This document shows positions 1-5,212 of a DNA stretch of 5,807 nt, piece after piece. The stretch's first letter is position 1, and the number at the start of each line of letters is the position of its first letter. A program made the translations under genes and the position numbers. Location: NCBI GenBank assembly GCA_019313605.1, contig JAFDAW010000183.1:1-5807 (forward strand), given 5' to 3'. Under the pieces are notes generated by a model. It saw only the letters and a program-made list of their open reading frames with translations. It had not been told where the DNA came from and ran no database searches. The stretch comes from Deltaproteobacteria bacterium (lineage in GTDB: Bacteria > Myxococcota_A > UBA9160 > SMWR01).

Positions 1-840
1 ACGATCTACCACGAGGCCTGGGGTACCAGCAATCTGCTCGACCACATGTTCTACTGGGGGAGCACCTCGTACAAGGACCACCACCTCGATTCCACCCAGG
101 CCATGGGTTGGCAAGGGATGGAACCATACGCTTGGTACGATGACATGACTTGGTCGGGGACACTCAATGCGGGCGATATCGATTTCGTGCTCGCCGGCGT
201 TATGGCCTACGACTTTGAAAATATTTCGCTACCCGGGCCCGATGGAAACTACGACCAGGTAGACGACATCTCGGTCTGGGCGTTCCGGCCCCACCTCAGC
301 GACAACATGAACAACCTCTACGGCCACCAGGAATCGGAAATGGATCGCTACGTCGGAGTGTCGGACATCGAGACCACGCCCGGGAGCAACCTTTATGGCG
401 CGAGTCGAACGCGCGTGTTCGTTCCGACAGCCTGGGATCTATTTGATGGGGAAACGTTGACTTTTCAGTTTCCGACGGGAGACGTGCCTTTCTACGATCC
501 GAATCTCACGCCGATCGGTGCAGAGGGAACGAAGGACGAATTCGTAGTAAACAGTGATCAACTCTCGTTGCATCGAACGCAGCCGGCTGGATATGGCAAC
601 TGGAATCAGGCGGCCAAGACCTGGACGATTACTGGCCCCACTACAACGGGCGGTTCGGTCGGCAGTCCCGGGCCCGACGGTGTTCCTGGAACGGCGGACG
701 ACGATTACCCCGACGAGTCGTGGGGCGCGATCTACTTCGTAGCGTTGCCGGAGCCTGGATCAACGATCGCCTTGGTAGCGGGTAGCGGGCTGCTGGCGAT
801 GAGGTACCGACGCCGCTTGCGTCGATCAGGTATTATATAG
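1..840 (+). CDS. PEP-CTERM sorting-domain protein of unknown function, 5' end outside window
   Basis: The frame is open from base 1 to the TAG at 838-840 (279 residues visible), so the true start lies to the left; the first in-window ATG (46) is not a credible start. The last 31 residues form a PEP-CTERM signal: a Pro-Glu-Pro motif (residues 250-252, bases 748-756), a hydrophobic stretch of about 14 residues, then an arginine-rich tail. In this class, known from the exosortase/PEP-CTERM system, the tail is recognised and cut by an exosortase and the protein is exported to the surface or extracellular matrix. Just before it is an Asp/Gly-rich stretch (GPDGVPGTADDD), possibly calcium binding. 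No cysteine is visible in this part. The body is rich in Trp, Tyr and Asp, as in extracellular beta-rich proteins, but I recognise no enzymatic domain. The multicopper oxidase gene starts 14 bases downstream, suggesting co-transcription. Confidence 0.87.
   Translation, partial: TIYHEAWGTSNLLDHMFYWGSTSYKDHHLDSTQAMGWQGMEPYAWYDDMTWSGTLNAGDIDFVLAGVMAYDFENISLPGPDGNYDQVDDISVWAFRPHLSDNMNNLYGHQESEMDRYVGVSDIETTPGSNLYGASRTRVFVPTAWDLFDGETLTFQFPTGDVPFYDPNLTPIGAEGTKDEFVVNSDQLSLHRTQPAGYGNWNQAAKTWTITGPTTTGGSVGSPGPDGVPGTADDDYPDESWGAIYFVALPEPGSTIALVAGSGLLAMRYRRRLRRSGII
739..831 (+). other. PEP-CTERM exosortase recognition signal
   Basis: Within the gene above, this segment encodes VALPEP, then a Ser/Thr/Ala/Gly/Leu transmembrane-like helix, then a run of arginines (YRRRLRR). 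This three-part order of motif, helix and basic cluster at the extreme C-terminus defines the PEP-CTERM class. The helix is short but within the usual range. Confidence 0.85.
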
Positions 841-842
841 AC

Positions 843-849
843 GGAAGAG
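843..849 (+). promoter_or_regulatory. Ribosome binding site for the GTG start of the oxidase
   Basis: GGAAGAG lies 5 bases before the GTG at 855. An alternative ATG at 873 has GAGGG (857-861) 11 bases upstream. The GTG start gives an arginine in the signal-peptide n-region, which the ATG start would lack, so I favour GTG. Confidence 0.5.
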
Positions 850-854
850 AACTG

Positions 855-2759
855 GTGAGGGTTGGCTGGAATATGAGCTGGTGGTTGTTGACTCCGTACG
901 CCCTTGCAATCGGGCTGGTACTGGTAACGAATCCCGGGCAGGGGCTTGCCCAGGGCGGACCCTCGCAAGCCAGGCTGTCCCGCGCCATCGACATCAATCC
1001 GGATCCTGACATCTTCGAGACGACCATCGTCGCTACCGAGGCGACAGTAGATCTGGGCGATGGTTTGCTCGCGAACGTCTATACCTACAACGGGACCGTT
1101 CCCGGCCCCGAGTTTCGCTTCAAGGTCGGCGATCAGGTGATCATTCACTTCACGAACTTCTTGCCCGAAGCGTCGGGCATCCACTGGCACGGTGTTGAAC
1201 TCAACAACGCGAGTGATGGAACTCCCGTCACGCAAGATCCCGTCAAGAATGGGGAGTCCTACACCTATCGGTTCGTGGTTCCGCACCCCGGGGTCTACTG
1301 GTATCACCCGCACTTCAAACCCACGAATCCGGAGTTCAAGGGACAGTACGGTTCGTTCATTGTCGAGGATCCCGCCGAGCCAGCGTTGAGAGCAGCCGGC
1401 GTGATTCCGAATCGCGGCCACACGCGAACACTGGTTCTTTCCGATACGACCGTGTGCAAGGCCCCGGGAGAGAACGATCCGGAGACTTTTCCCCCGGACC
1501 CGAGCCTACCGTGGTCCGGGGAGGGCCCGTTTTCCGGTCAGACGCTCTTTCCGACACCCGACGAGCTCTGCGAGAATCCGCGAGACAATTCCGGCAACCC
1601 TCTCGGAACCGGACCGCTTGCAGCGGGCGAGATCCCGAACGTCCAGGCGTCCGACTCCTGTGCTTTCCGAAAATGCGGGACCCACGAGGGTCAACTCGTG
1701 CTCGTCAATGGGAAGATGCCCGCAGCGCGCGCGGGCTCGCCTGCGGCGCCTGGTGAGCTCGCGGGTGGGGCGTCGGTCATCAACGTCAAAGCCGGATCGG
1801 GCCTCCGCCTGCAACTCATTGGTGCGACGGTCACGCGCTACTTCCGGCTCCTCATGACGGACCAGAACGGTGACCAGGTTCCCCTGTATCGGATTGGAGG
1901 AGAGGGCGGCCTGCTCGATCGCGTGAGAGTCGAGGGCGGAACCCAGGATCTACTCGATACAGAATACGACAGCGGCGAGATCCTGCTCGCGCCATCCGAT
2001 CGCGCGGACGTCGCGCTCGTGGTACCCGACGGGAGGCCTGGGGACATCGTGACGCTCTGGACACGCGACTACCCCCGCACCGGGCGAGGGTTTGCGAATA
2101 TTCCGACGGTTCCCGTGTTGCATCTTCGGATCGTCGCAAGTGCGAATAAAGGCCGGCGCTACGCGATTTCCGAAGGGGATCCGCTGCGCGTGCACCCGCG
2201 CGTCGATGACCCAACCGAGGACTTGCGCGGTCTTCCGATCACGGATCACCTGCTCGACCCCGCTCTGCTTCCGGACCCGAAGCCGGGGTCAGCCGATGAG
2301 ACCATTCGATTCCTGGTGAGCTTGGCACGGCCGACGATCGATGGTGTCGTCGGTAGCTTCCCTCCCCAGGAGGACGGCTACGAGTCGATTCCCCATATTG
2401 CGACCAGTCGCTTTGCCCGGGTCGGAGACCTCCTCGAACTCGAAGTCGAAAACCAAACCCGCGCCCACCATCCCTTCCATCTGCACGGGTTCTCCTTTCA
2501 GCCGGTTCGCGTGCTGGGCCCGTTTCGTGACACCGTACTCACCTTCGACTACAGCGAGCAGATCGATACCTTCAATATCCCTGTTGACCACACTCTGGTG
2601 TTTCGCGTGAGACTCAACGACCGGCCGCGGATGGATTGGACGAGCCCGGGTGGCGCCCTTGGGCGCTGGTTTTTCCACTGCCACATCTCCTACCACGCCA
2701 CGCTGGGGATGATTTCGGAACTCGTCGTCCTCGAGCTCGATGAATCCGTTGAGGATTGA
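855..2759 (+). CDS. Secreted three-domain multicopper oxidase (laccase-like)
   Basis: The 634-residue product carries every multicopper oxidase ligand motif. The N-terminal domain has HWH (H110, H112) and HPH (H151, H153). The C-terminal domain has HPFHLH (H539, H542, H544) and HCHISYHATLGM (H608, C609, H610, H614, axial M619). This predicts a type 1 copper plus a trinuclear cluster that reduces O2 to water while oxidising a substrate I cannot name. A Sec-type signal peptide spans about residues 1-34, without a twin-arginine motif. Cupredoxin domains fall near residues 60-172, 190-430 and 480-628. There is no methionine-rich segment, so a CueO-like cuprous oxidase is unlikely. An insertion at about 200-275 carries four cysteines (201, 239, 269, 274), possibly disulfides. 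It lies 14 bases after the PEP-CTERM gene, so the two probably share a transcript. Laccase, phenol oxidase and metal oxidase remain open. Confidence 0.96.
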   Translation: MRVGWNMSWWLLTPYALAIGLVLVTNPGQGLAQGGPSQARLSRAIDINPDPDIFETTIVATEATVDLGDGLLANVYTYNGTVPGPEFRFKVGDQVIIHFTNFLPEASGIHWHGVELNNASDGTPVTQDPVKNGESYTYRFVVPHPGVYWYHPHFKPTNPEFKGQYGSFIVEDPAEPALRAAGVIPNRGHTRTLVLSDTTVCKAPGENDPETFPPDPSLPWSGEGPFSGQTLFPTPDELCENPRDNSGNPLGTGPLAAGEIPNVQASDSCAFRKCGTHEGQLVLVNGKMPAARAGSPAAPGELAGGASVINVKAGSGLRLQLIGATVTRYFRLLMTDQNGDQVPLYRIGGEGGLLDRVRVEGGTQDLLDTEYDSGEILLAPSDRADVALVVPDGRPGDIVTLWTRDYPRTGRGFANIPTVPVLHLRIVASANKGRRYAISEGDPLRVHPRVDDPTEDLRGLPITDHLLDPALLPDPKPGSADETIRFLVSLARPTIDGVVGSFPPQEDGYESIPHIATSRFARVGDLLELEVENQTRAHHPFHLHGFSFQPVRVLGPFRDTVLTFDYSEQIDTFNIPVDHTLVFRVRLNDRPRMDWTSPGGALGRWFFHCHISYHATLGMISELVVLELDESVED

Positions 2760-2814
2760 GAAAAGCACAAGTTCGCAGCTTCATCTTCCTACCCTCGCGT
2801 GCAAAACGGATCGC

Positions 2815-3444
2815 TTAACCTTGCGCGCTCGCATGCACCATTGGAACATAGCCCGCCGCGATGACCTGCACCGTGGATCGGGGAGTCAGAACAGACAATC
2901 GGACACCCGAGTGTCTGGGGAGTCCTTTCTGATAACCATACGGCGTCCAGGGAATTACATGATCGCCCAGGATCAATAGCGCTCGGCCGCTTTGAGCCAC
3001 CATCACACCATCGGGTAAATCATCAATGCGAGCGACGTACGTTACCTTCTCTCGCTTTCGCGTGACTCGCTCACGATGCAACGTTCTATCTATCCCCGGG
3101 GCGTTCAGAAAGCTGTCGCTTTCGAGCGGCATGGCTTTTATCCAAGCCGCCTTGAATGCGTTGAAGTTTCTACGTCTGCAATACGCGCAGGGTCGATGAC
3201 CGGCGGCGAGCGCCGTCGCCTCGTCAAGAAAAAAGAGTTCCGTGTAGGCGCTCGAACCCATGATCGGGTGCTGGTAGCCTTTGAATGAGAGCACACAGCA
3301 GATCCACGCCTGATGTTGCCAGCGCCGGGTCAGTAGCGTTTTGGTCTTGGCGTCATGAATGATTCCACGGTTTCCCATACAAGTGCCACGGGCAGAAACT
3401 GCGACTATGTCGCCGAACGGACTAACACGATTTTGAAGCGGCAT
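2815..3444 (-). CDS. Conserved hypothetical protein with Ada-like GHRPCxxC segment
   Basis: The 209-residue product has no signal peptide and no membrane segment. Residues 23-31 (MGNRGIIHD) and 66-92 (SAYTELFF...EATALAAGHRPCAYCRRR) look like conserved cores of a bacterial family I recall only as uncharacterised. The second core resembles the end of the Ada N-terminal zinc domain (AAGFRPCKRC), with C86 and C89 in the equivalent places. The Ada CxxxC pair, which holds the methyl-acceptor cysteine, is absent; the nearest upstream cysteines are C49 and C50. Zinc binding is therefore possible but methyl transfer is not expected. The gene starts 18 bases after the stop of the AlkA-like glycosylase, so both probably share a promoter, which supports a role near DNA damage or nucleic-acid handling. 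No good ribosome site precedes the ATG (GAGGT is 15 bases away); M23 (3378) is an alternative start. GC content is well below that of its operon neighbour. Confidence 0.85.
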   Translation of the reverse strand: MPLQNRVSPFGDIVAVSARGTCMGNRGIIHDAKTKTLLTRRWQHQAWICCVLSFKGYQHPIMGSSAYTELFFLDEATALAAGHRPCAYCRRRNFNAFKAAWIKAMPLESDSFLNAPGIDRTLHRERVTRKREKVTYVARIDDLPDGVMVAQSGRALLILGDHVIPWTPYGYQKGLPRHSGVRLSVLTPRSTVQVIAAGYVPMVHASAQG

Positions 3445-3462
3445 GAGATTGGAAATTGTACC

Positions 3463-4107
3463 TCAGGCCTTCTTCCTCACCGACAGGTAGTGGTGCCAGA
3501 GGATGCGCGCCCCCACCGCGCGCCACGGCGACCACGCGCGGACGATGCGCTCCAGCGTCTCGCCGTCGGGCCTGCGCCGCATGCGCCGGACCTCCTGCGC
3601 CGCCTTGATCAGCGCCAAATCCCCGGGCGGCCAGATGTCCGGCCGCCGCAGCGCCATCAACAGGTAACAATCCGCGGTCCAGGGGCCGATGCCCGGCACC
3701 TGCATCAGCCGTTCGCGCACCTCGTCGTCCTCGAGGCGTTCCAGCATCGCGAATTCCAGGCGCCCCTCTACGACCCAACGCGCCAGGTTGCGGCAGTAAG
3801 CGGACTTCTGCCGTGTCAGGCCCGAGAGGCGGAACTCGGTGTCGCGAAAGCGGGCGATGCGGTGGGCGGTGACTCGGCCGGCGGTCCCCTGTAGGCGCCG
3901 GTAAATGGCCTTCGCCGAGGCCAAGGACACCTGTTGCTCGAGGATGATCTTGATCAGGGTCGAAAAGCCCGGCGGCCGCCCCCACATCGGCGGCGGACCG
4001 TGGCGCTCGACGACCCGCGCCAGGTGCGGGTCCCGGGCACACAGCTCCGCAACCCCGCGGTGCAGGGCGGCGTGGTCCATGGATCGAGGCGCGCGGGCCC
4101 GGCTCAT
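3463..4107 (-). CDS. DNA-3-methyladenine glycosylase, AlkA/MAG type (HhH-GPD)
   Basis: This base-excision repair enzyme removes alkylated purines such as 3-methyladenine from DNA, leaving an abasic site. With the ATG at 4107 it is 214 residues, typical of the compact MAG form that lacks the extra N-terminal domain of E. coli AlkA (282 residues). Visible family features are LEQQVS at 56-61, matching the conserved QQVS of AlkA; the helix-hairpin-helix LMQVPGIGPWTADCYLL at 134-150; the catalytic aspartate in PPGDLAL (D163); and a C-terminal SPWR...LWHHYL element. The frame extends upstream to a TTG at 4182, but the extra residues do not look family-like; ATG 4080 is a shorter option. No start has a convincing ribosome site. 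Two 60-base stretches near its 3' end (3481-3600) are about 77% GC by hand count, far above neighbouring genes, hinting at a separate origin. The hypothetical gene 18 bases downstream is probably co-transcribed. Confidence 0.95.
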   Translation of the reverse strand: MSRARAPRSMDHAALHRGVAELCARDPHLARVVERHGPPPMWGRPPGFSTLIKIILEQQVSLASAKAIYRRLQGTAGRVTAHRIARFRDTEFRLSGLTRQKSAYCRNLARWVVEGRLEFAMLERLEDDEVRERLMQVPGIGPWTADCYLLMALRRPDIWPPGDLALIKAAQEVRRMRRRPDGETLERIVRAWSPWRAVGARILWHHYLSVRKKA

Positions 4108-4223
4108 GGCACGGAATGTTACCACCGGATTTCCACACCTTGACCGAAAACGGGAGACCCTCCGTAGCCATTCTCCAGGCAAGGGCGATCTGTGCGTGGT
4201 CAGAACTTCTCGGACGATCGGAT
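4108..4223. other. Upstream region of the glycosylase operon
   Basis: This short gene-free stretch must hold the promoter of the glycosylase operon if terminator copy 1 works. I see no convincing -35/-10 pair on the minus strand. A perfect 6-1-6 inverted repeat (ACGATC-G-GATCGT) starts in it, at 4214-4226. Bases 4164-4178 loosely match the GTAGCCGTTCTCC of repeat copy 2, too weakly to call another copy. Confidence 0.4.
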
Positions 4224-4226
4224 CGT
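4214..4226. promoter_or_regulatory. Short perfect inverted repeat, possible operator
   Basis: Arms ACGATC and GATCGT flank one G. It lies about 107 bases upstream of the glycosylase ATG, at the edge of repeat copy 1; the matching place in copy 2 is not palindromic. This is compatible with a small dimeric-repressor site, but a 12-base palindrome can arise by chance. Confidence 0.2.
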
Positions 4227-4302
4227 TCTCTCAGTGAGGCCAAACGATAAAGCGCCCGAAGTCCTCACGACTCCGGGCGCTTCATTTCTTGGTAGTGGGG
4301 GG
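4224..4302 (-). repeat. Direct repeat copy 1: tRNA 3' terminus plus terminator
   Basis: This 79-base unit matches copy 2 (4784-4861) at about 91% by eye: six substitutions and one single-base indel. Read on the minus strand it begins CCCCCCACTACCA, like a tRNA acceptor strand plus CCA, then AGAAATG, a hairpin, a T-rich tail and GTTTGGCCTC. Upstream of the acceptor-like 13 bases the copies stop matching, so no tRNA body is left. It starts 17 bases beyond the cupin stop codon and probably now serves as that gene's terminator. A shorter GGACGAT match (4212-4218 and 4767-4773) extends the similarity with gaps. Confidence 0.9.
4250..4282 (-). terminator. Hairpin terminator 1, downstream of the cupin gene
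   Basis: A perfect 9-bp GC-rich stem (AAGCGCCCG with CGGGCGCTT) continues past one mismatch into 4 more pairs and closes on a 5-base loop. On the minus strand it is followed by CTTTATCGTTT, a broken T-tract. On the plus strand it is followed by CATTTCTT, so it could work both ways. It lies 37 bases after the cupin stop. Confidence 0.75.
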
Positions 4303-4319
4303 AGGCCGGAATTTCAGAG

Positions 4320-4703
4320 TCACCCGGCCGAGCTCGGCAGTAGGCCCTCCAAGAACTCAATGATCTCGGCGCTTGGCGGCGCGTAGATGTCGACGAAGAC
4401 GACTGGGTCTTCGCCTAGCAGTTCGCCGCCATGAGGGACGTTGGCCGGGGCATACCACATGTCCCCTGGTCCGATCTCTTCGACTTCGTCGCCCACCGTG
4501 AGGCGCATTCGTCCTCGTAGCATGACGCTGATCTGCTCGTGCGGGTGCGAATGGATCGGATAGCTGCCGTCGGGGTCGAACTTCACCCACATGAGTTGGA
4601 TGTGTTCACCGTTGGCCAATAAGCTGGAATGGACTCGCATCGCCGACTCGAATACCGAATCAGCCTCCGCGCTGGCTGAGGTCAGGATGTATTTCGGGGA
4701 CAA
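4320..4703 (-). CDS. Small single-domain cupin protein
   Basis: The 127-residue product is one cupin barrel. Motif 1 is G46...H51-S-H53-P-H-E-Q57...G64 and motif 2 is GPGDMWYAPANVPHGG with H91. H51, H53 and H91 are likely metal ligands, with Q57 or E56 in place of the usual glutamate. Such proteins are soluble and act as metal enzymes, sugar-binding proteins or sensors; this sequence does not identify a substrate. The start is a TTG, strongly supported by GGAGG 6 bases upstream (4710-4714); the first internal ATG is residue 22 and would remove the first strand. It is the only gene between two long direct repeats and so looks like a cargo gene or a bracketed single-gene unit. A TATACT box (4745-4750, minus strand) could be its -10 element. 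Confidence 0.93.
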   Translation of the reverse strand: MSPKYILTSASAEADSVFESAMRVHSSLLANGEHIQLMWVKFDPDGSYPIHSHPHEQISVMLRGRMRLTVGDEVEEIGPGDMWYAPANVPHGGELLGEDPVVFVDIYAPPSAEIIEFLEGLLPSSAG

Positions 4704-4709
4704 TGCTCT

Positions 4710-4714
4710 CCTCC
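4710..4714 (-). promoter_or_regulatory. Strong ribosome binding site deciding the cupin TTG start
   Basis: On the minus strand GGAGG, within GGGAGGAGAG, stands 6 bases before the TTG at 4703. No ATG or GTG lies at a comparable distance in this frame. Confidence 0.85.
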
Positions 4715-4744
4715 CTTTATCGCAGCTCCAGCTCTAGTGCAGCG

Positions 4745-4750
4745 AGTATA
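4745..4750 (-). promoter_or_regulatory. Possible -10 box of the cupin gene
   Basis: TATACT on the minus strand differs from TATAAT at one position and lies about 40 bases before the cupin start. No convincing -35 hexamer is found at 16-18 bases; the corresponding bases read ATCGTC. Confidence 0.3.
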
Positions 4751-4783
4751 TCGGGAAGTTTTACTTGGACGATTCGCAGTAGC

Positions 4784-4861
4784 CGTTCTCCCAGCGAGGC
4801 CAAACGAAAAGCGCCCGAAGCCCTCACTACTCTGGGCGCTTCATTTCTTGGTAGCGGGGGG
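4784..4861 (-). repeat. Direct repeat copy 2: tRNA 3' terminus plus terminator
   Basis: This 78-base partner of copy 1 lies 560 bases to the right in the same orientation. On the minus strand it reads CCCCCCGCTACCA, AGAAATG, a hairpin, TTTTCGTTTGGCCTCGCTGG. The acceptor-like end CCCCGCT-A-CCA fits initiator tRNA-Met genes better than copy 1 does. Upstream (minus strand) CTCGAAAAT could be a decayed T-loop, but the rest of a tRNA cannot be folded. Confidence 0.9.
4809..4841 (-). terminator. Hairpin terminator 2
   Basis: A 9-bp stem (AAGCGCCCG with TGGGCGCTT, one G-U pair) is followed on the minus strand by TTTTCGTTT. It lies 14 bases beyond the CCA-like end, the normal place for a tRNA gene terminator, and upstream of the cupin gene, which it would insulate from transcription coming from the right. 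Confidence 0.75.
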
Positions 4862-4943
4862 TGCCATTTTCGAGGCTACGCCGTGCGGGTTTCCCACCCG
4901 AATTGCATACACGCTGCACACAGTCGCAAACAAGCGAAAACAG

Positions 4944-4977
4944 AACCGCCCAGAATCACGAATGACTCTGGGCGGTT
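4944..4977 (-). terminator. Hairpin terminator 3, after the tRNA-Met remnant
   Basis: A perfect 11-bp stem (AACCGCCCAGA with TCTGGGCGGTT) continues past one mismatch into 3 more pairs and closes on a four-base loop that reads TTCG on the minus strand, a stable tetraloop type. TTCTGTTTT follows on the minus strand. It begins 3 bases after the CCA of the remnant. The primary sequence differs from hairpins 1 and 2 but architecture and placement agree. Confidence 0.78.
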
Positions 4978-4980
4978 AAT

Positions 4981-5074
4981 TGGTAGCGGGGGAGGGATTC
5001 TCGAGCAGCCTTCGGCCGCGAAGGCCACTGCGACGCGTAGCGTCGCCGGCAACCTCCGACCTCCGGGTTATGAG
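4981..5074 (-). pseudogene. Truncated, interrupted initiator tRNA-Met (CAT) 3' half; attachment-site-like
   Basis: Read on the minus strand, 5074-5051 gives the anticodon loop CTCATAA (anticodon CAT at 5072-5070), the 3' strand of the anticodon stem CCCGG, the variable region AGGTC and the T-arm start GGAGGTT. After about 47 foreign bases, 5003-4981 gives CGAGAATCCCTCCCCCGCTACCA: the T-loop end, T-stem, acceptor strand and CCA. The CCCGG anticodon stem and CCCCCGCTACCA end fit initiator tRNA-Met. Homology stops exactly at the 5' edge of the anticodon loop; the anticodon stem 5' strand, D-arm and acceptor 5' strand are missing, so it cannot make a tRNA. The T-stem no longer pairs cleanly. Ending at the anticodon loop is typical of att sites left by tyrosine integrases that target tRNA genes. 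Confidence 0.8.
5004..5050. repeat. Twin-hairpin insertion inside the tRNA remnant
   Basis: About 47 bases break the T-loop. They contain two adjacent perfect 6-bp hairpins: GCCTTC/GAAGGC with a 6-base loop (5008-5025) and GCGACG/CGTCGC with a 5-base loop (5030-5046). The paired-hairpin design resembles REP-type or other miniature palindromic elements. No clear target-site duplication is seen, and the left border could be 5001 or 5004. Confidence 0.6.
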
Positions 5075-5078
5075 GAAG

Positions 5079-5139
5079 TTTCAGCGTTCCTGAAAACCAG
5101 ACAAACATCGAAGAGTTACAGACTTACGGGATTTTCAGG
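5079..5139. repeat. Inverted repeats next to the tRNA breakpoint
   Basis: TTTCAG (5079-5084) and CTGAAA (5090-5095) form a perfect 6-bp hairpin with a 5-base loop, 4 bases from the end of tRNA homology. CCTGAAAA (5089-5096) is also a perfect inverse match of TTTTCAGG (5132-5139). Such a cluster beside an att-like core could be recombinase or accessory-factor sites, but no protein in the window tests this. Confidence 0.4.
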
Positions 5140-5167
5140 TTGCGCCGGATGGGTCTCGTTGGTGCAA

Positions 5168-5189
5168 AGTGACCCCACAGTGACCCCAC
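5168..5189 (+). repeat. Tandem duplication of an 11-base unit
   Basis: AGTGACCCCAC occurs twice head to tail with no spacer. It lies 23 bases beyond the stop of the proline iminopeptidase gene and within the flank of the tRNA remnant. Function unknown. Confidence 0.7.
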
Positions 5190-5212
5190 CTTTCGATGAG
5201 TCGAGAAGCCGA

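Larger units (their letters stand above)
4704..5212. other. 509-base gene-free stretch: tRNA-derived repeats and attachment-like debris
   Basis: No protein gene is supported here. From left to right it holds the cupin leader (4704-4783), repeat copy 2 (4784-4861), an unassigned spacer (4862-4935) with a small CGGGT/ACCCG hairpin (4886-4900), the third module with its terminator and split tRNA-Met remnant (4936-5074), and an AT-richer flank (5075-5190) with inverted repeats and a tandem 11-base repeat. The proline iminopeptidase stop follows at 5213. Confidence 0.8.

Noticed and set aside
2760..2814. Shared terminator between the convergent oxidase and Ada-like genes
   Set aside because: Only a weak GCAC/GTGC pairing with a very long loop is present; no stable stem with a T-tract.
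2815..3444. O6-methylguanine-DNA methyltransferase
   Set aside because: There is no PCHRV active-site motif; only the HRPCxxC resemblance to the Ada zinc domain is present.
3355..3894. Plus-strand open frame opposite the glycosylase
   Set aside because: High GC keeps frames open; the composition is Arg/Pro/His rich and the opposite strand has unambiguous HhH-GPD motifs.
4224..4861. Integron gene cassette with attC sites around the cupin
   Set aside because: The repeats lack recognisable attC core sites (GTTRRRY / RYYYAAC) and the hairpins look like terminators after tRNA ends; no integrase in the window.
4862..4935. A second tRNA gene (tRNA-Ser-like loop in the CGGGT/ACCCG hairpin)
   Set aside because: The loop lacks the invariant T before the anticodon, the bases upstream do not pair with the acceptor end, and no D-arm can be drawn.
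4737..4979. Plus-strand 80-codon open frame across repeats 2 and 3
   Set aside because: It runs through two terminator hairpins and a tRNA-like end, and has no ribosome site or family resemblance.
4224..5003. CRISPR array
   Set aside because: Only two close copies plus one diverged copy, 560 and about 130 bases apart with a gene in between; unit length and spacing do not fit CRISPR.
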